Source: Candidatus Nanoarchaeia archaeon (lineage in GTDB: Archaea; Nanoarchaeota; Nanoarchaeia; SCGC-AAA011-G17; JAFCDX01). From it: a DNA stretch of 64,000 bases. A model generated the notes under the pieces. That model searched no databases and had not been told where the DNA came from. It saw only the letters and a list, made by a program, of their open reading frames with translations. Position numbers and translations under genes: made by a program. Position 1 is the stretch's first letter, and every line of letters begins with the position of its first letter. Positions 39,019-46,830 of this stretch are shown here, one piece after another. The DNA lies in contig JAQUND010000001.1 in the NCBI GenBank assembly GCA_028717785.1, positions 1-64,000 on the forward strand, written 5' to 3'.

Positions 39019-39498
39019 TTATTCTTTAAAGTTCCAATATTTAATTTTTCCTGCATAAGTTATAGAATCCTTTGGGGATTCAAGAATTAATAAATTAGAA
39101 GAATTATCATCATAAGGCTTATCTTCTGAAATTTTACATTGATAAATCATTTCTAAATTATTATAAGAAATATACACAAAATAATCTTCAGATTTTGAAA
39201 ATTTACCGATGAAAAGAATGCAATTAAAACCTCCTTCATCCTTACATTGTATAGACCAAACTCCTTTTTCTTTTTTAGGGGTTTCAATAAAACGAATAAC
39301 TCTATCTTGATCATTAAGAGTAGAGATCATTTGGTTATTAGAAATATAAAAGGATACTTCTGTTTCTGAAATACATTTTTTATCCTTAAAATAATGGGTA
39401 ACTGCAAAAGATTTGAAAGAAATCGAATCAAGTTTTTCCTGAGAAAATATTGAAATGTTTATCAGGATTGCTATGGATAAAATAATTAGTTTTTTCAT
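39019..39498 (-). CDS. Secreted protein with signal peptide, about 159 aa
   Basis: From MKKLIILSIAILINISIFSQ a classical signal peptide (Lys-Lys, hydrophobic core, cleavage near FS-Q, common in Bacteroidota) leads a beta-rich protein of about 140 residues. Likely periplasmic; function unknown. It could alter the host envelope. Confidence 0.65.
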   Translation of the reverse strand: MKKLIILSIAILINISIFSQEKLDSISFKSFAVTHYFKDKKCISETEVSFYISNNQMISTLNDQDRVIRFIETPKKEKGVWSIQCKDEGGFNCILFIGKFSKSEDYFVYISYNNLEMIYQCKISEDKPYDDNSSNLLILESPKDSITYAGKIKYWNFKE

Positions 39499-39517
39499 TT
39501 TGTATATTTTTACAATA

Positions 39518-39572
39518 CAAATATACAAAAAAGATCCGGAGTTAATCTATCCAAATCGTTAAAAAACGTTAA
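39518..39572 (-). promoter_or_regulatory. Paired-TTAAC promoter of the secreted-protein gene
   Basis: Two TTAAC elements (period 10 here), 32 bases, TATATTTG on the minus strand. Confidence 0.7.
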
Positions 39573-39576
39573 AATA

Positions 39577-39720
39577 GTTGATAATACTGGTATTTCATTT
39601 CGTTTATGCAGGCTCATACTTGTATTAAGTCGCCACTTATGCAGGTCGATATTCTTAGTCCAGCACCGATATATAGCTTATTTCAATGGCTATAGTATTA
39701 CCACTTCGGTTATTATCAAC
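39577..39720 (-). ncRNA. Structured RNA with 10-bp closing stem in the 3' region of the 39716 gene
   Basis: GTTGATAATA pairs perfectly with TATTATCAAC across about 124 nt. Inside are TATAGC/GCTATA, ACCG/CGGT and AAGT-GGCG-ACTT hairpins and two copies of CCTGCATAA. The 5' strand overlaps the stop codon of the upstream gene, and a promoter follows. Class unknown; no ORF inside. Confidence 0.55.
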
Positions 39721-39997
39721 TACAGGGGTAGGACGCATCTTTTTCTGTGTCTATAAAAATAAATTTAGGTATGTAAATATTTAAATCTATTATTTTTATA
39801 TAAATTGCTTCACAAGTTATTATAGGAATAAATATTGATGATTTTTCAAATTTATATCCTTTCCCGTGTTGACAAAATTCTATCATCAATTCTTTTTTAG
39901 TATCCAAATTTATAACATGATCAAAATATCCATCGGAATCATATGATATTCTAATATTTGTTTCTTTAACTTTTAAAACAATATTTATTTTTTCCAT
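39716..39997 (-). CDS. Hypothetical protein, 93 aa
   Basis: Beta-rich small protein, unrecognised, directly after the OmpR-like regulator gene. Stop TGA followed by TAA. Confidence 0.55.
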   Translation of the reverse strand: MEKINIVLKVKETNIRISYDSDGYFDHVINLDTKKELMIEFCQHGKGYKFEKSSIFIPIITCEAIYIKIIDLNIYIPKFIFIDTEKDASYPCS

Positions 39998-39999
39998 AA

Positions 40000-40710
40000 T
40001 TATTCCAAAGTTAAACCTATTCCTGATATATTTTTAATTTCTAATTTTATCCCATTTTTTTCAAATAATCTTCTCAAATGGGTAACATAAACATCCATGG
40101 ACCTTCCAGAAAAATAATCTGACTTTTGCCAAACTTTTTCCATGATAATTTCTCTTCTAATTACTTGACCATAATTAGAAGCAAGAATTTCTAAAATTCC
40201 TCCTTCTTTAGAAGAAAGTTTCTTTACTTCAGCATTATTATAAAATAAAGTTCTTCTACTTGGATCATATTTACATGGGCCAAATTCAATAATTTCAGTA
40301 TTATGGGTAGTTAATTTTCTTAATTTACCAAAATGATTAATATAAATTTTTAAATTTTCAATAATAAGATTATGAAGTAAAATATAGGATTTATTTAAAT
40401 CTTCACCACAGGAAAAAGGTAAATACATATCAGCTCCTGTAACATTTAAAAGTTCATTGCCTTGTTCTTGAATTAAATCTCCAAATAATAAAACAGGGGT
40501 ATAAGAATTTTTTCTTTTAATGAAATCTATTGCTTTTTTAGAAAAAGAATTAGGATGATGTAAAGCAAAACCTTCAAAAGAATCATTTTGTATACAATCA
40601 AAGAAAATTTTTTCCACTTTAACAGTAAAAATTTCGTGTTTGTTAGTAAGTTGTAATTTATTAAAAATCTCTATCACTTCAAACTCTGGGGTATATAAAG
40701 CTATTTTCAT
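40000..40710 (-). CDS. OmpR/PhoB-type winged-helix DNA-binding protein with degenerate receiver
   Basis: 236 aa. C-terminal about 100 residues carry the trans_reg_C pattern: LSSKEGGILEILASNYGQVI, RREIIMEKVW, SMDVYVTHLRRLFEK and the final wing NISGIGLTLE. The N-terminal 115 residues resemble a receiver fold but lack the phospho-Asp cluster. Members of this family bind direct repeats about 11 bp apart, the spacing of the TTAAC pairs in this window's promoters, and its own gene has such a promoter. Likely the phage's transcription regulator. Confidence 0.85.
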   Translation of the reverse strand: MKIALYTPEFEVIEIFNKLQLTNKHEIFTVKVEKIFFDCIQNDSFEGFALHHPNSFSKKAIDFIKRKNSYTPVLLFGDLIQEQGNELLNVTGADMYLPFSCGEDLNKSYILLHNLIIENLKIYINHFGKLRKLTTHNTEIIEFGPCKYDPSRRTLFYNNAEVKKLSSKEGGILEILASNYGQVIRREIIMEKVWQKSDYFSGRSMDVYVTHLRRLFEKNGIKLEIKNISGIGLTLE

Positions 40711-40731
40711 AAGTAAAAGTTAAGTGGTGTT

Positions 40732-40787
40732 ACAATATACAATATTATTCTAGTATTTAAAATTTAATTTTGTTAATAATGTGTTAA
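40732..40787 (-). promoter_or_regulatory. Paired-TTAAC promoter of the OmpR/PhoB-like gene
   Basis: TTAAC repeats 11 bp apart, then N32 and TATATTGT on the minus strand, ending 22 bp from the start codon. Fits autoregulation. Confidence 0.65.
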
Positions 40788-40809
40788 ATTATTAACAAGT
40801 TGTAAACCA

Positions 40810-41421
40810 CTAATTTTTACTTTCTGCTTCCATTTTAGCTTTTAATTTTTGAAGAACCTCTAAATCCCCAAATGTTACAACTTTCTTTTTTTCTACACTT
40901 TTTTGAATTTGTTCAACCTTTTCTTTTTCTTCTTGATCTAATAAAAGATTTTCTTTAAAATGATTAAATACTTCACTTCTCTTCATTTTATTTATTATCC
41001 AAACAATATTTTTATCTCCTTTTAAAAGGCCATTTGTAACTAAGGATAAAAGATTTTCAATACAATTTAAACAAAGATAAGTAGTAGTTTCCTTACCAGT
41101 CCAAGCCATAATAGCTCCGTGGGTTATATGTTTAATCATAGCTCTTTCTTCTCGAGGAATTTCCTCCCCATTAACACTTTTAATTAGCTGACTCATAGAA
41201 TCTTCCATAAAATCTTTAGATCCATGTATTCTTTGGAATACAGTACCAGCATCAATAAGATCTTGATTACAAACATTACACTTATGTTCCTTTTTATCCT
41301 CAAATTCTAAAACTTTTATAGATTTATAAATAGGTAAATAAGCGTTAATCAAATGATTTACAAAATTTTTAGATTTTGGATCATCGTACAATTTTTCAAT
41401 AGGGGTTTTTTCGTCAGACAT
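40810..41421 (-). CDS. Zinc-binding helical protein, 203 aa, ends in TAG
   Basis: CNVCNQ near residue 49 and CLNCIE about 70 residues later could form one four-Cys zinc site; the remainder is helical. Function unknown. TAG stop with TAA five codons on. Confidence 0.6.
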   Translation of the reverse strand: MSDEKTPIEKLYDDPKSKNFVNHLINAYLPIYKSIKVLEFEDKKEHKCNVCNQDLIDAGTVFQRIHGSKDFMEDSMSQLIKSVNGEEIPREERAMIKHITHGAIMAWTGKETTTYLCLNCIENLLSLVTNGLLKGDKNIVWIINKMKRSEVFNHFKENLLLDQEEKEKVEQIQKSVEKKKVVTFGDLEVLQKLKAKMEAESKN

Positions 41422-41621
41422 TTTAAATAAAATTTTGATTTATTTCTACAATTTTCATAAATATCATAAGAAATAGTTACGGAACTTAAATTTATCAAAA
41501 AAATATACCAAATACAGATTAAAGGTAAAATAGAAAACCTAAATATATCTCTATTTTTACCACGAATCCACAAATAATATTGAAAATAATTTTCATTCCA
41601 AAGTTTATGGGTATATTTCAT
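41358..41621 (-). CDS. Possible small membrane protein, 87 aa
   Basis: One hydrophobic span (about residues 30-49) in a Tyr/Trp-rich protein. Its last 21 codons overlap the start of the next gene in a different frame, which lowers confidence; the alternative is an untranslated leader. Confidence 0.4.
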   Translation of the reverse strand: MKYTHKLWNENYFQYYLWIRGKNRDIFRFSILPLICIWYIFLINLSSVTISYDIYENCRNKSKFYLKCLTKKPLLKNCTMIQNLKIL

Positions 41622-41654
41622 TTAAATTTTTTCTCTTTAATATTATCACTATTT

Positions 41655-41690
41655 TTCTAAAAATTGAATTTATTCAATTTTTAGAAAAAT
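41655..41690 (-). terminator. Terminator after the 41710 gene
   Basis: TTCTAAAAATTGAAT / ATTCAATTTTTAGAA inverted repeat with a flanking T-rich tract. AT-rich but long (15 bp per arm). Confidence 0.6.
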
Positions 41691-41709
41691 AAATTGTAAA
41701 TAGTTAGTA

Positions 41710-42072
41710 TCATTTTTTCTTTTTATAAGGCTCAATATTTACTGAAATAAATGCATTACAATCTTTATGAATATTAGAGGGGGTTTTACCAATACGATTA
41801 AAAGAAATATCGTATTGTGTTCCACATTCAAATCCTTCATCTATTTCCCATCCAATTTGAATAGTAATATCTACTCCAGATATAGTTTCTATCCTATTTA
41901 CTATAAGTAAGGAATCCTTTAAATCATTTACATATTCTATCAGGAGTTTAACATCTGATGGAATATTATTGATATTATATGGAAATCCATAATCAGCAGC
42001 ATCATTATAAATTTGAACTTGTTTTTCAGCTACTGTTTCAAAAGCTATTGCGTGTTCTTTAAATACTCCCAT
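41710..42072 (-). CDS. Hypothetical protein, 120 aa
   Basis: Soluble beta-rich protein with ITIQIGWEIDEGFECG; not recognised. A TATATTTG box lies about 25 bp upstream. Confidence 0.6.
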   Translation of the reverse strand: MGVFKEHAIAFETVAEKQVQIYNDAADYGFPYNINNIPSDVKLLIEYVNDLKDSLLIVNRIETISGVDITIQIGWEIDEGFECGTQYDISFNRIGKTPSNIHKDCNAFISVNIEPYKKKK

Positions 42073-42096
42073 GACTAAATGTTTTTAAGTTATGGG

Positions 42097-42104
42097 CAAA
42101 TATA
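42097..42104 (-). promoter_or_regulatory. Promoter -7 box (TATATTTG)
   Basis: TATATTTG upstream of the 42072 gene, without clear TTAAC repeats. Confidence 0.45.
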
Positions 42105-42135
42105 CTAAATTCCTCCATAGTAAAAAAATAAAAAC

Positions 42136-42321
42136 TTATCTAATTCGAGATTTAAATTTAAATTTTTTAGCTCTTGAATAACTAACCCATTGATTTGCAG
42201 ATTCTGATACATTAAATATATGAACCATATCTTCATCTTCTTTTATTTCCATTACTTTTACTAATTCTCCGACATGTGATTTATAAAGACCCCCAACTTC
42301 TATTTTTAATTCTTCCGGCAT
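42136..42321 (-). CDS. Small hypothetical protein, 61 aa
   Basis: Start at MPEELKIEVGG; a small SH3-like beta pattern (GLYKSHVGELVKVMEI) and basic tail KKFKFKSRIR. Unknown function. Confidence 0.5.
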   Translation of the reverse strand: MPEELKIEVGGLYKSHVGELVKVMEIKEDEDMVHIFNVSESANQWVSYSRAKKFKFKSRIR

Positions 42322-42340
42322 TTTGTTAATTTTTAAATAA

Positions 42341-42733
42341 TTAAAGACAAATTTCAAATTTTTTCCTCATAGATTTCATTATTTCTTTGGATACATTATG
42401 AGTATTTATTCCTTTGTGTCTATTTTCTACAATAACAGAATAGACTTTATATCCATATTCTTTAGCAAGTTTTCGATAAGGTCTCATATCTTTAGATTTT
42501 ACTGAAACATTATCAATTACTACTAAAGAAATTTGTTTTTTCATAAATCTCTCGCATTTTCTTTTACACCATTCATGTGCTTGAATAACACGAGATTCTG
42601 TCCAGATATATTCTCCTTCCCTATTTATTAAATAATCATCTGCTGAACAAATAGCTTTACTTAATAAAGAAGCCAATGAAGATTTACCTGATCCAGGTAA
42701 TCCTCTTAATATAACTAAAGACTTCTCAGCCAT
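42341..42733 (-). CDS. P-loop kinase (zeta/polynucleotide kinase-like)
   Basis: 130 aa. Walker A RGLPGSGKSSLAS at residues 9-21, then SADDYL, and a second motif LVVIDNVSVKSKDMRPY, typical of the small AAA_33/NEDD4BP2-type kinases that include polynucleotide 5'-kinases. With RNA ligases nearby, it is a candidate RNA-end kinase. It lacks a separate phosphatase domain. Confidence 0.75.
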   Translation of the reverse strand: MAEKSLVILRGLPGSGKSSLASLLSKAICSADDYLINREGEYIWTESRVIQAHEWCKRKCERFMKKQISLVVIDNVSVKSKDMRPYRKLAKEYGYKVYSVIVENRHKGINTHNVSKEIMKSMRKKFEICL

Positions 42734-42758
42734 ATATTAAAAACATTTTAGAAATTTT

Positions 42759-43241
42759 TTAAGAACTTAATTTCACTTTTATGAGATTAAATCCATTTTT
42801 AGCTGTAGCAATATCATTTTTACTTAAATAAAAACATTTTATACACAATATAAAATATATTATTATAGAATAAAATTTAAGTAAAAATATTAATTTAGAT
42901 GGGGAATCAATAAGTATATAGAATCCTATTATAAAATATGCTAAAATACCTAATATAGGAGCTAAAGCTATTAAAATAAGTTTAAGAGGATTTTCATCCA
43001 ATATAGTAATTTCAAAACTATATTTTGATATTTCATTAGGGTTTATTTTTTTTAAAAAATACCATCTCTTTGAAACAATTTCATACTTTGAAAAAGTTAT
43101 CCATAATAATATAAAATGGGATATTTCATGAAATAATAAAGCAGGAATTTCTAAATAAACTTTTATTATACTCAAAAAAACTATCCATTTTTTATCTCTT
43201 GAGTATTGAATAAATTCATAAAGCATTTTAATCTTTTTCAT
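42759..43241 (-). CDS. Multi-span membrane protein with HExxH (possible M50-type metalloprotease)
   Basis: 160 aa. LLFHEISHFILLW within a hydrophobic helix is a zinc-metalloprotease HExxH motif, as in site-2 proteases. At least three more spans follow, and a DxA near the C-terminus could be the third ligand, although the usual NPDG motif is not clear. Possibly cuts a host membrane protein. Confidence 0.55.
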   Translation of the reverse strand: MKKIKMLYEFIQYSRDKKWIVFLSIIKVYLEIPALLFHEISHFILLWITFSKYEIVSKRWYFLKKINPNEISKYSFEITILDENPLKLILIALAPILGILAYFIIGFYILIDSPSKLIFLLKFYSIIIYFILCIKCFYLSKNDIATAKNGFNLIKVKLSS

Positions 43242-43252
43242 TTGAAATCCCC

Positions 43253-43513
43253 TTAATCAGAAAGATGACATAAATGAACAGATGGATAAAATTCTGGATA
43301 TTCTTCAGAATCTAATGGGAAAAATTTATCCGAAGTTGCACTTATATGTCTTCCATCTTCTGTTTCAGCAAAAATAAGACACACTAATTTAGGATTAGTC
43401 ATTCCATTTGGGGTTAAAACCATATCTAATATTTTTACAGGAATAAGTTCTCCCCTTATAGAATCATAGGATACTTTATCCCCAATTCTCATTCGTATAA
43501 GAGAGCTTTTCAT
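43253..43513 (-). CDS. Hypothetical protein, 86 aa
   Basis: Beta-rich small protein with SYDSIRGELIPVKILDMV; unrecognised. Adjacent to a 57-residue ORF and the HExxH gene. Confidence 0.55.
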   Translation of the reverse strand: MKSSLIRMRIGDKVSYDSIRGELIPVKILDMVLTPNGMTNPKLVCLIFAETEDGRHISATSDKFFPLDSEEYPEFYPSVHLCHLSD

Positions 43514-43515
43514 AT

Positions 43516-43689
43516 TTAGAAACTTAAAAGAATTTCTCCATTAATAGAAAGGGAAAATCCTTGACTTTTACACCAATCAATTATTTGACTATTAGTAGCA
43601 TTAGAAAAAAAGCAATCAGCAAATTGTTCTCTAGTACCATCAAACATATCTCCATTCTCTACAAGGATTTTATCATCTTCTGATTCCAT
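43516..43689 (-). CDS. Small hypothetical protein, 57 aa
   Basis: ATG to TAA, acidic, with two Cys. Its stop is two bases before the next gene's ATG, and a TATATTTG box lies 30 bp upstream, so it is probably the first gene of this operon. Confidence 0.55.
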   Translation of the reverse strand: MESEDDKILVENGDMFDGTREQFADCFFSNATNSQIIDWCKSQGFSLSINGEILLSF

Positions 43690-43718
43690 AATAAAATGTT
43701 TAATTTATTAATAGTACA

Positions 43719-43726
43719 AATATAAA
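43719..43726 (-). promoter_or_regulatory. Promoter -7 box of the 43689 gene
   Basis: TATATTTG with TTAAC at about 40 bp instead of 32; the terminator of the upstream gene sits between, which may explain the longer spacing. Confidence 0.5.
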
Positions 43727-43758
43727 TCAAAAAAGGTCGAATTAAAAATAATTCGACC
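43727..43758 (-). terminator. Terminator of the HNH-RNA ligase gene
   Basis: AGGTCGAATTA / TAATTCGACCT hairpin and six T on the minus strand. Confidence 0.85.
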
Positions 43759-43803
43759 TTAATTTTGTTAAAAAAACGTTACTTTTTACTATTTATTTAA
43801 TAT

Positions 43804-44841
43804 TCATATCATTTCATTTTTTATGATTTTTTGTTGGGACCAATGTCCATGATTATTTTGAACATGATTTTTACGAACATATTTAGCACAGGATTGGCGA
43901 AATTCAGAATAATGAAATTCATTAGCAATTCTAACTACATAACCTTCTATAGTTTCAGAACTTGAACTTATTTTCTTATTAAGTTTTTCTATAATAGTCA
44001 TATCCCATATACCTTTATATAAAACAGGAACAAGAGAAATTTCTAAAAGTTCTGCCCAATTTTCAGTTTCCTCCCATGAAAGACAAACATTTCTTTCATC
44101 CCAAATAGAAAACATATAAAAATATGATTTTAAAGGATTTCCTTTTTCTTTAGTATATTGAATAGCATGTTTAGCAAATAGATTTTCTCCGCATACCCTC
44201 CAATCTGTAGGTATATTATATCCTTTTTGAGCCCATAAATTTTTGACCCAATTACGTGATGGATGGGAGCCACTATTTATAGATCGAGCATGTAAATAAT
44301 CTGGATAAAGGGATGTATTTTCCCCATCCATTTTTTCTGTTATAATTACAATCTTATTTTCAAAAATTTTTATATCATCAATCATTCTATCATCCCTATT
44401 CATACCAGGACTCCAAGGTAAATGATAAGTTCTTGGATATTTTATTTGGTTAGTAAATAAATGTAATACTTCATTTAATATTTTTTGAACTGATAGATCA
44501 TTAAAGAGTTCTCCTTTTAACCTCATTCCATTAGATAAAATTTCATTTCCCCATTTATCATATTCTACATCAGAATAAAGATGATCAGGTAAAACAATTT
44601 CAGTAATACCGATTGCATTACGGATATCGTTACAAGATAGTAAGGTTTTTTCTGCTAATATATGATGTTCCTCACAAAGAGAAGCTCCATTATTTAAATA
44701 ATATCCTCCATCAGAAAAAAGTCTTCTTTCTATAATATGATGAGCATCTTTGGCTTCTTTTTTACATATAACACAAGAATGATGGTCACGTTCAAAAACG
44801 TTATTTCTAAATTCATCCCGTGTTAAAAGTTCTTGTTTCAT
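43804..44841 (-). CDS. HNH nuclease-RNA ligase fusion
   Basis: 345 aa. Residues 8-63 are an HNH/zinc module (CVICKKEAKDAHHIIERRLF, then CEEHH). Residues about 145-335 are an RNA ligase: nucleotidyl-Lys motif EKMDGEN near 167-173, IEGYVVRI near 299-306 and KYVRKNH near 323-329. RNA ligases of this type seal broken RNA; carrying a nuclease-like domain in the same chain is unusual. It could reshape tRNA ends before sealing, or the HNH part could act only as a zinc fold. Confidence 0.85.
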   Translation of the reverse strand: MKQELLTRDEFRNNVFERDHHSCVICKKEAKDAHHIIERRLFSDGGYYLNNGASLCEEHHILAEKTLLSCNDIRNAIGITEIVLPDHLYSDVEYDKWGNEILSNGMRLKGELFNDLSVQKILNEVLHLFTNQIKYPRTYHLPWSPGMNRDDRMIDDIKIFENKIVIITEKMDGENTSLYPDYLHARSINSGSHPSRNWVKNLWAQKGYNIPTDWRVCGENLFAKHAIQYTKEKGNPLKSYFYMFSIWDERNVCLSWEETENWAELLEISLVPVLYKGIWDMTIIEKLNKKISSSSETIEGYVVRIANEFHYSEFRQSCAKYVRKNHVQNNHGHWSQQKIIKNEMI

Positions 44842-44845
44842 AGTA

Positions 44846-44853
44846 CAAATATA
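44846..44853 (-). promoter_or_regulatory. Promoter -7 box of the HNH-RNA ligase gene
   Basis: TATATTTG immediately upstream of the gene; the upstream terminator occupies the place of the TTAAC repeats. Confidence 0.5.
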
Positions 44854-44857
44854 ATAA

Positions 44858-44888
44858 AAAATCCCGAATTAAAAACTCGGGATTAAAA
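44858..44888 (-). terminator. Terminator of the RNase H-like gene
   Basis: AATCCCGAGTT / AATTCGGGATT hairpin followed by TTTTTATT on the minus strand. Confidence 0.8.
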
Positions 44889-44902
44889 ATTTTAAAAATT
44901 TA

Positions 44903-45421
44903 TTATCTACACAAATCATCAGCAGTATGAGTTGCTGCCCATGAATAAGGTTTTCCAAATGCTTCAAACCCCATATTTTGAGCATATCCAATACCAGAAG
45001 CATAAAGAGCATTAGACATTTCTTCTTCTTTAGAATTATAATCAAGATGAACTTGAATTTTCTTCTTACATCCTTTAAGCATTTGAGCTACACTAATAGT
45101 TATTTCTACTTCTTTCCAAAGTTTTGGATGGAGTGTAGATTTATCAAATTCATTATCGTGTCCTTTTTTTGCTTTATTTCTAGGTTTAACATCTTTATCA
45201 AAAAGGATAGCATTAATAACATGAGCTCCATGTCCAACATCATATTTATCAATATAATGCATAACAATAACTACAGCATATTTAACAAAACGAGGAAATT
45301 CTTGAGAATCACATCCTATAGTAATAGTTCCATATGGATTTTCATTTGCCCAGGTCTTAACATATTGATTAACATCTTCAATAATTGTTCCATCTTGTTT
45401 TTTAAAAATTAACTGTTCCAT
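44903..45421 (-). CDS. RNase H-like fold protein (DUF458/YkuK type)
   Basis: 172 aa, full family length. TITIGCDSQEF (about residues 32-42), then KIQVHLDYNSKEEEMSN and GYAQNMGFEAFGKPYSWAA and AADDL-like ending match the YkuK family, an RNase H-fold group. The conserved Asp at GCDSQ and D in HLDYN suggest a metal site. Has a purine-rich ribosome site (AAAGGA). Role unknown. Confidence 0.78.
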   Translation of the reverse strand: MEQLIFKKQDGTIIEDVNQYVKTWANENPYGTITIGCDSQEFPRFVKYAVVIVMHYIDKYDVGHGAHVINAILFDKDVKPRNKAKKGHDNEFDKSTLHPKLWKEVEITISVAQMLKGCKKKIQVHLDYNSKEEEMSNALYASGIGYAQNMGFEAFGKPYSWAATHTADDLCR

Positions 45422-45443
45422 CTTTTTTCCTTTCTGATATTAA

Positions 45444-45470
45444 CAAAAAAGGGCTTTTTAAAGCCCTTCA
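45444..45470 (-). terminator. Terminator of the 45458 gene
   Basis: AAGGGCTTT / AAAGCCCTT hairpin plus T run; the hairpin begins inside the last codons of the gene. Confidence 0.75.
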
Positions 45471-45658
45471 TAAATTTCATTTATTTTAATTTTTTTCTTT
45501 CGAAATTTTTGATGAATTGCTTTTTTCTTTGATTCAAATGTTTTTGTCGCAAATCTACCATCATAGAATCCCTGTTCTTTGGCAGAGTTTCGATTAACCC
45601 CAACTGATAGTTTATATAACACTTCTGCGGGTATTAATATTTTATTTGACTGACTCAT
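45458..45658 (-). CDS. Small basic hypothetical protein, 66 aa
   Basis: Start at MSQSNKI. C-terminal Lys-rich helix (KKKAIHQKFRKKKIKIN) suggests nucleic-acid binding. Unrecognised. Confidence 0.5.
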   Translation of the reverse strand: MSQSNKILIPAEVLYKLSVGVNRNSAKEQGFYDGRFATKTFESKKKAIHQKFRKKKIKINEIYEGL

Positions 45659-45722
45659 TATACGCAAAAATATGATAATTGTTTTAACTTTTATCTATTT
45701 ACCTCAAAAAAATTTTTAAAAA

Positions 45723-46214
45723 TTAATAGTAAAATTCTACTTTTTTTAATAAATCGCTTTTAGAAGTCCAATAATTTTCATTTAATGATATTTTAACTCT
45801 ATAAGCTTTATCCCATTTACTTGGTGTTAATCGGGTCCATCTTATTATCTCTCTAGGAACTTCAGACATTTTATGACCTTTATTTTTTGCCCAAGCAATT
45901 TTAAATAAAACATAATTAATAGCTCTAAGTTCATATGTTTTATAATCAAAACCATATTGTTTTAATTTTTGAATAGCAAATTGTTCAGATTCATATTCTT
46001 CAATATATCTTTTCTTTTTTTGATTATCAAAATGTTTTAACACAATATGACCTATTTCATGAAAACAAACCCCCAAAGTATCTTCATTAATAGGACAAGG
46101 AATTTCTATTTTTTTAGGTTTATAAGAACACCCCTCTGAATCAATATTCCATTTAATTATTTTTATTCCATATTTTTTAGTTTCCTTTAAAATAATGGAT
46201 TTTAAATTCTTCAT
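45723..46214 (-). CDS. ImmA/IrrE-type zinc metallopeptidase
   Basis: 163 aa. LGVCFHEIGHIVLKHF holds HExxH, and an E in a later helix (EEYESEQFA) fits the gluzincin third ligand, as in ImmA/IrrE proteases, which cut repressors. First minus-strand gene before the divergent late region. Confidence 0.72.
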   Translation of the reverse strand: MKNLKSIILKETKKYGIKIIKWNIDSEGCSYKPKKIEIPCPINEDTLGVCFHEIGHIVLKHFDNQKKKRYIEEYESEQFAIQKLKQYGFDYKTYELRAINYVLFKIAWAKNKGHKMSEVPREIIRWTRLTPSKWDKAYRVKISLNENYWTSKSDLLKKVEFYY

Positions 46215-46388
46215 TAGTAATAAATTTAATTTTATAGATTTTATAGATTTTCATTATATAGTTTTGTATAATTAAAAATTTAACGGAATTTTAACAACTT
46301 TAACAAAACTTTTATTTTCCCCCTCATACAATAAGTGACTAAAGAAAAAAGAAGAAGATCCTTAAATAGAAAGAAAATTCTTAAATAA
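46215..46388. other. Divergent promoter region between minus and plus halves
   Basis: No ORF. Plus strand carries three further TTAAC elements (about 46278-46305) ahead of the promoter at 46389-46444, so more than one start or extra activator sites may exist. The minus-strand promoter of the metallopeptidase is not clear. Confidence 0.5.
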
Positions 46389-46444
46389 TTAACAAATCTT
46401 TAACCCCCACAAAATTTATTTTATCCTTATCTATTGTATATTTG
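46389..46444 (+). promoter_or_regulatory. Paired-TTAAC promoter for the plus-strand half
   Basis: TTAAC-N6-TTAAC-N32-TATATTTG on the plus strand, 15 bp before the first gene: the same layout as on the minus strand, in the other orientation. Confidence 0.8.
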
Positions 46445-46459
46445 TTCCAAATTTATTTT

Positions 46460-46825
46460 ATGAAAATAAAAGAAATCCCAGAACATTATTGGAACATGAG
46501 GATAGTTACCTATGTTTGTAATAATGAAAGATTGTTTTCTATAGCAGAAGTTCATTATGATAAAGGAATTCCTTCTTCTTATGGTAAAAAGGGTGCTGTA
46601 TTATGTAATCATACTTCAATAAAGAGTCTTATTTGGTCAACTAATAGAATAAAAGAATGTTTAAAAAAGCCTGCTTTAGATTTAGATAATTGGCCTAAAG
46701 AATGGAAAGATAATACATTAGTAACTTTTAATTTTTATGATTCAGAACTTTCTAAAAAAATTACAGAAAAAGGAAAAGAAGAATTACAAAAAATTAAAAA
46801 TAAATTAGGTGAATTAAATAAGTAA
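46460..46825 (+). CDS. Hypothetical protein, about 121 aa
   Basis: First gene of the plus-strand half, start at MKIKEIP downstream of the promoter. Beta-rich N-terminus, helical C-terminus. Unrecognised. Confidence 0.65.
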   Translation: MKIKEIPEHYWNMRIVTYVCNNERLFSIAEVHYDKGIPSSYGKKGAVLCNHTSIKSLIWSTNRIKECLKKPALDLDNWPKEWKDNTLVTFNFYDSELSKKITEKGKEELQKIKNKLGELNK

Positions 46826-46830
46826 TTGAT

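Noticed and set aside
1..46000. Genome-wide reassignment of UAG to a sense codon
   Set aside because: About ten genes still end in TAG in plausible places, and long structural genes contain no in-frame TAG; only local suppression is supported.
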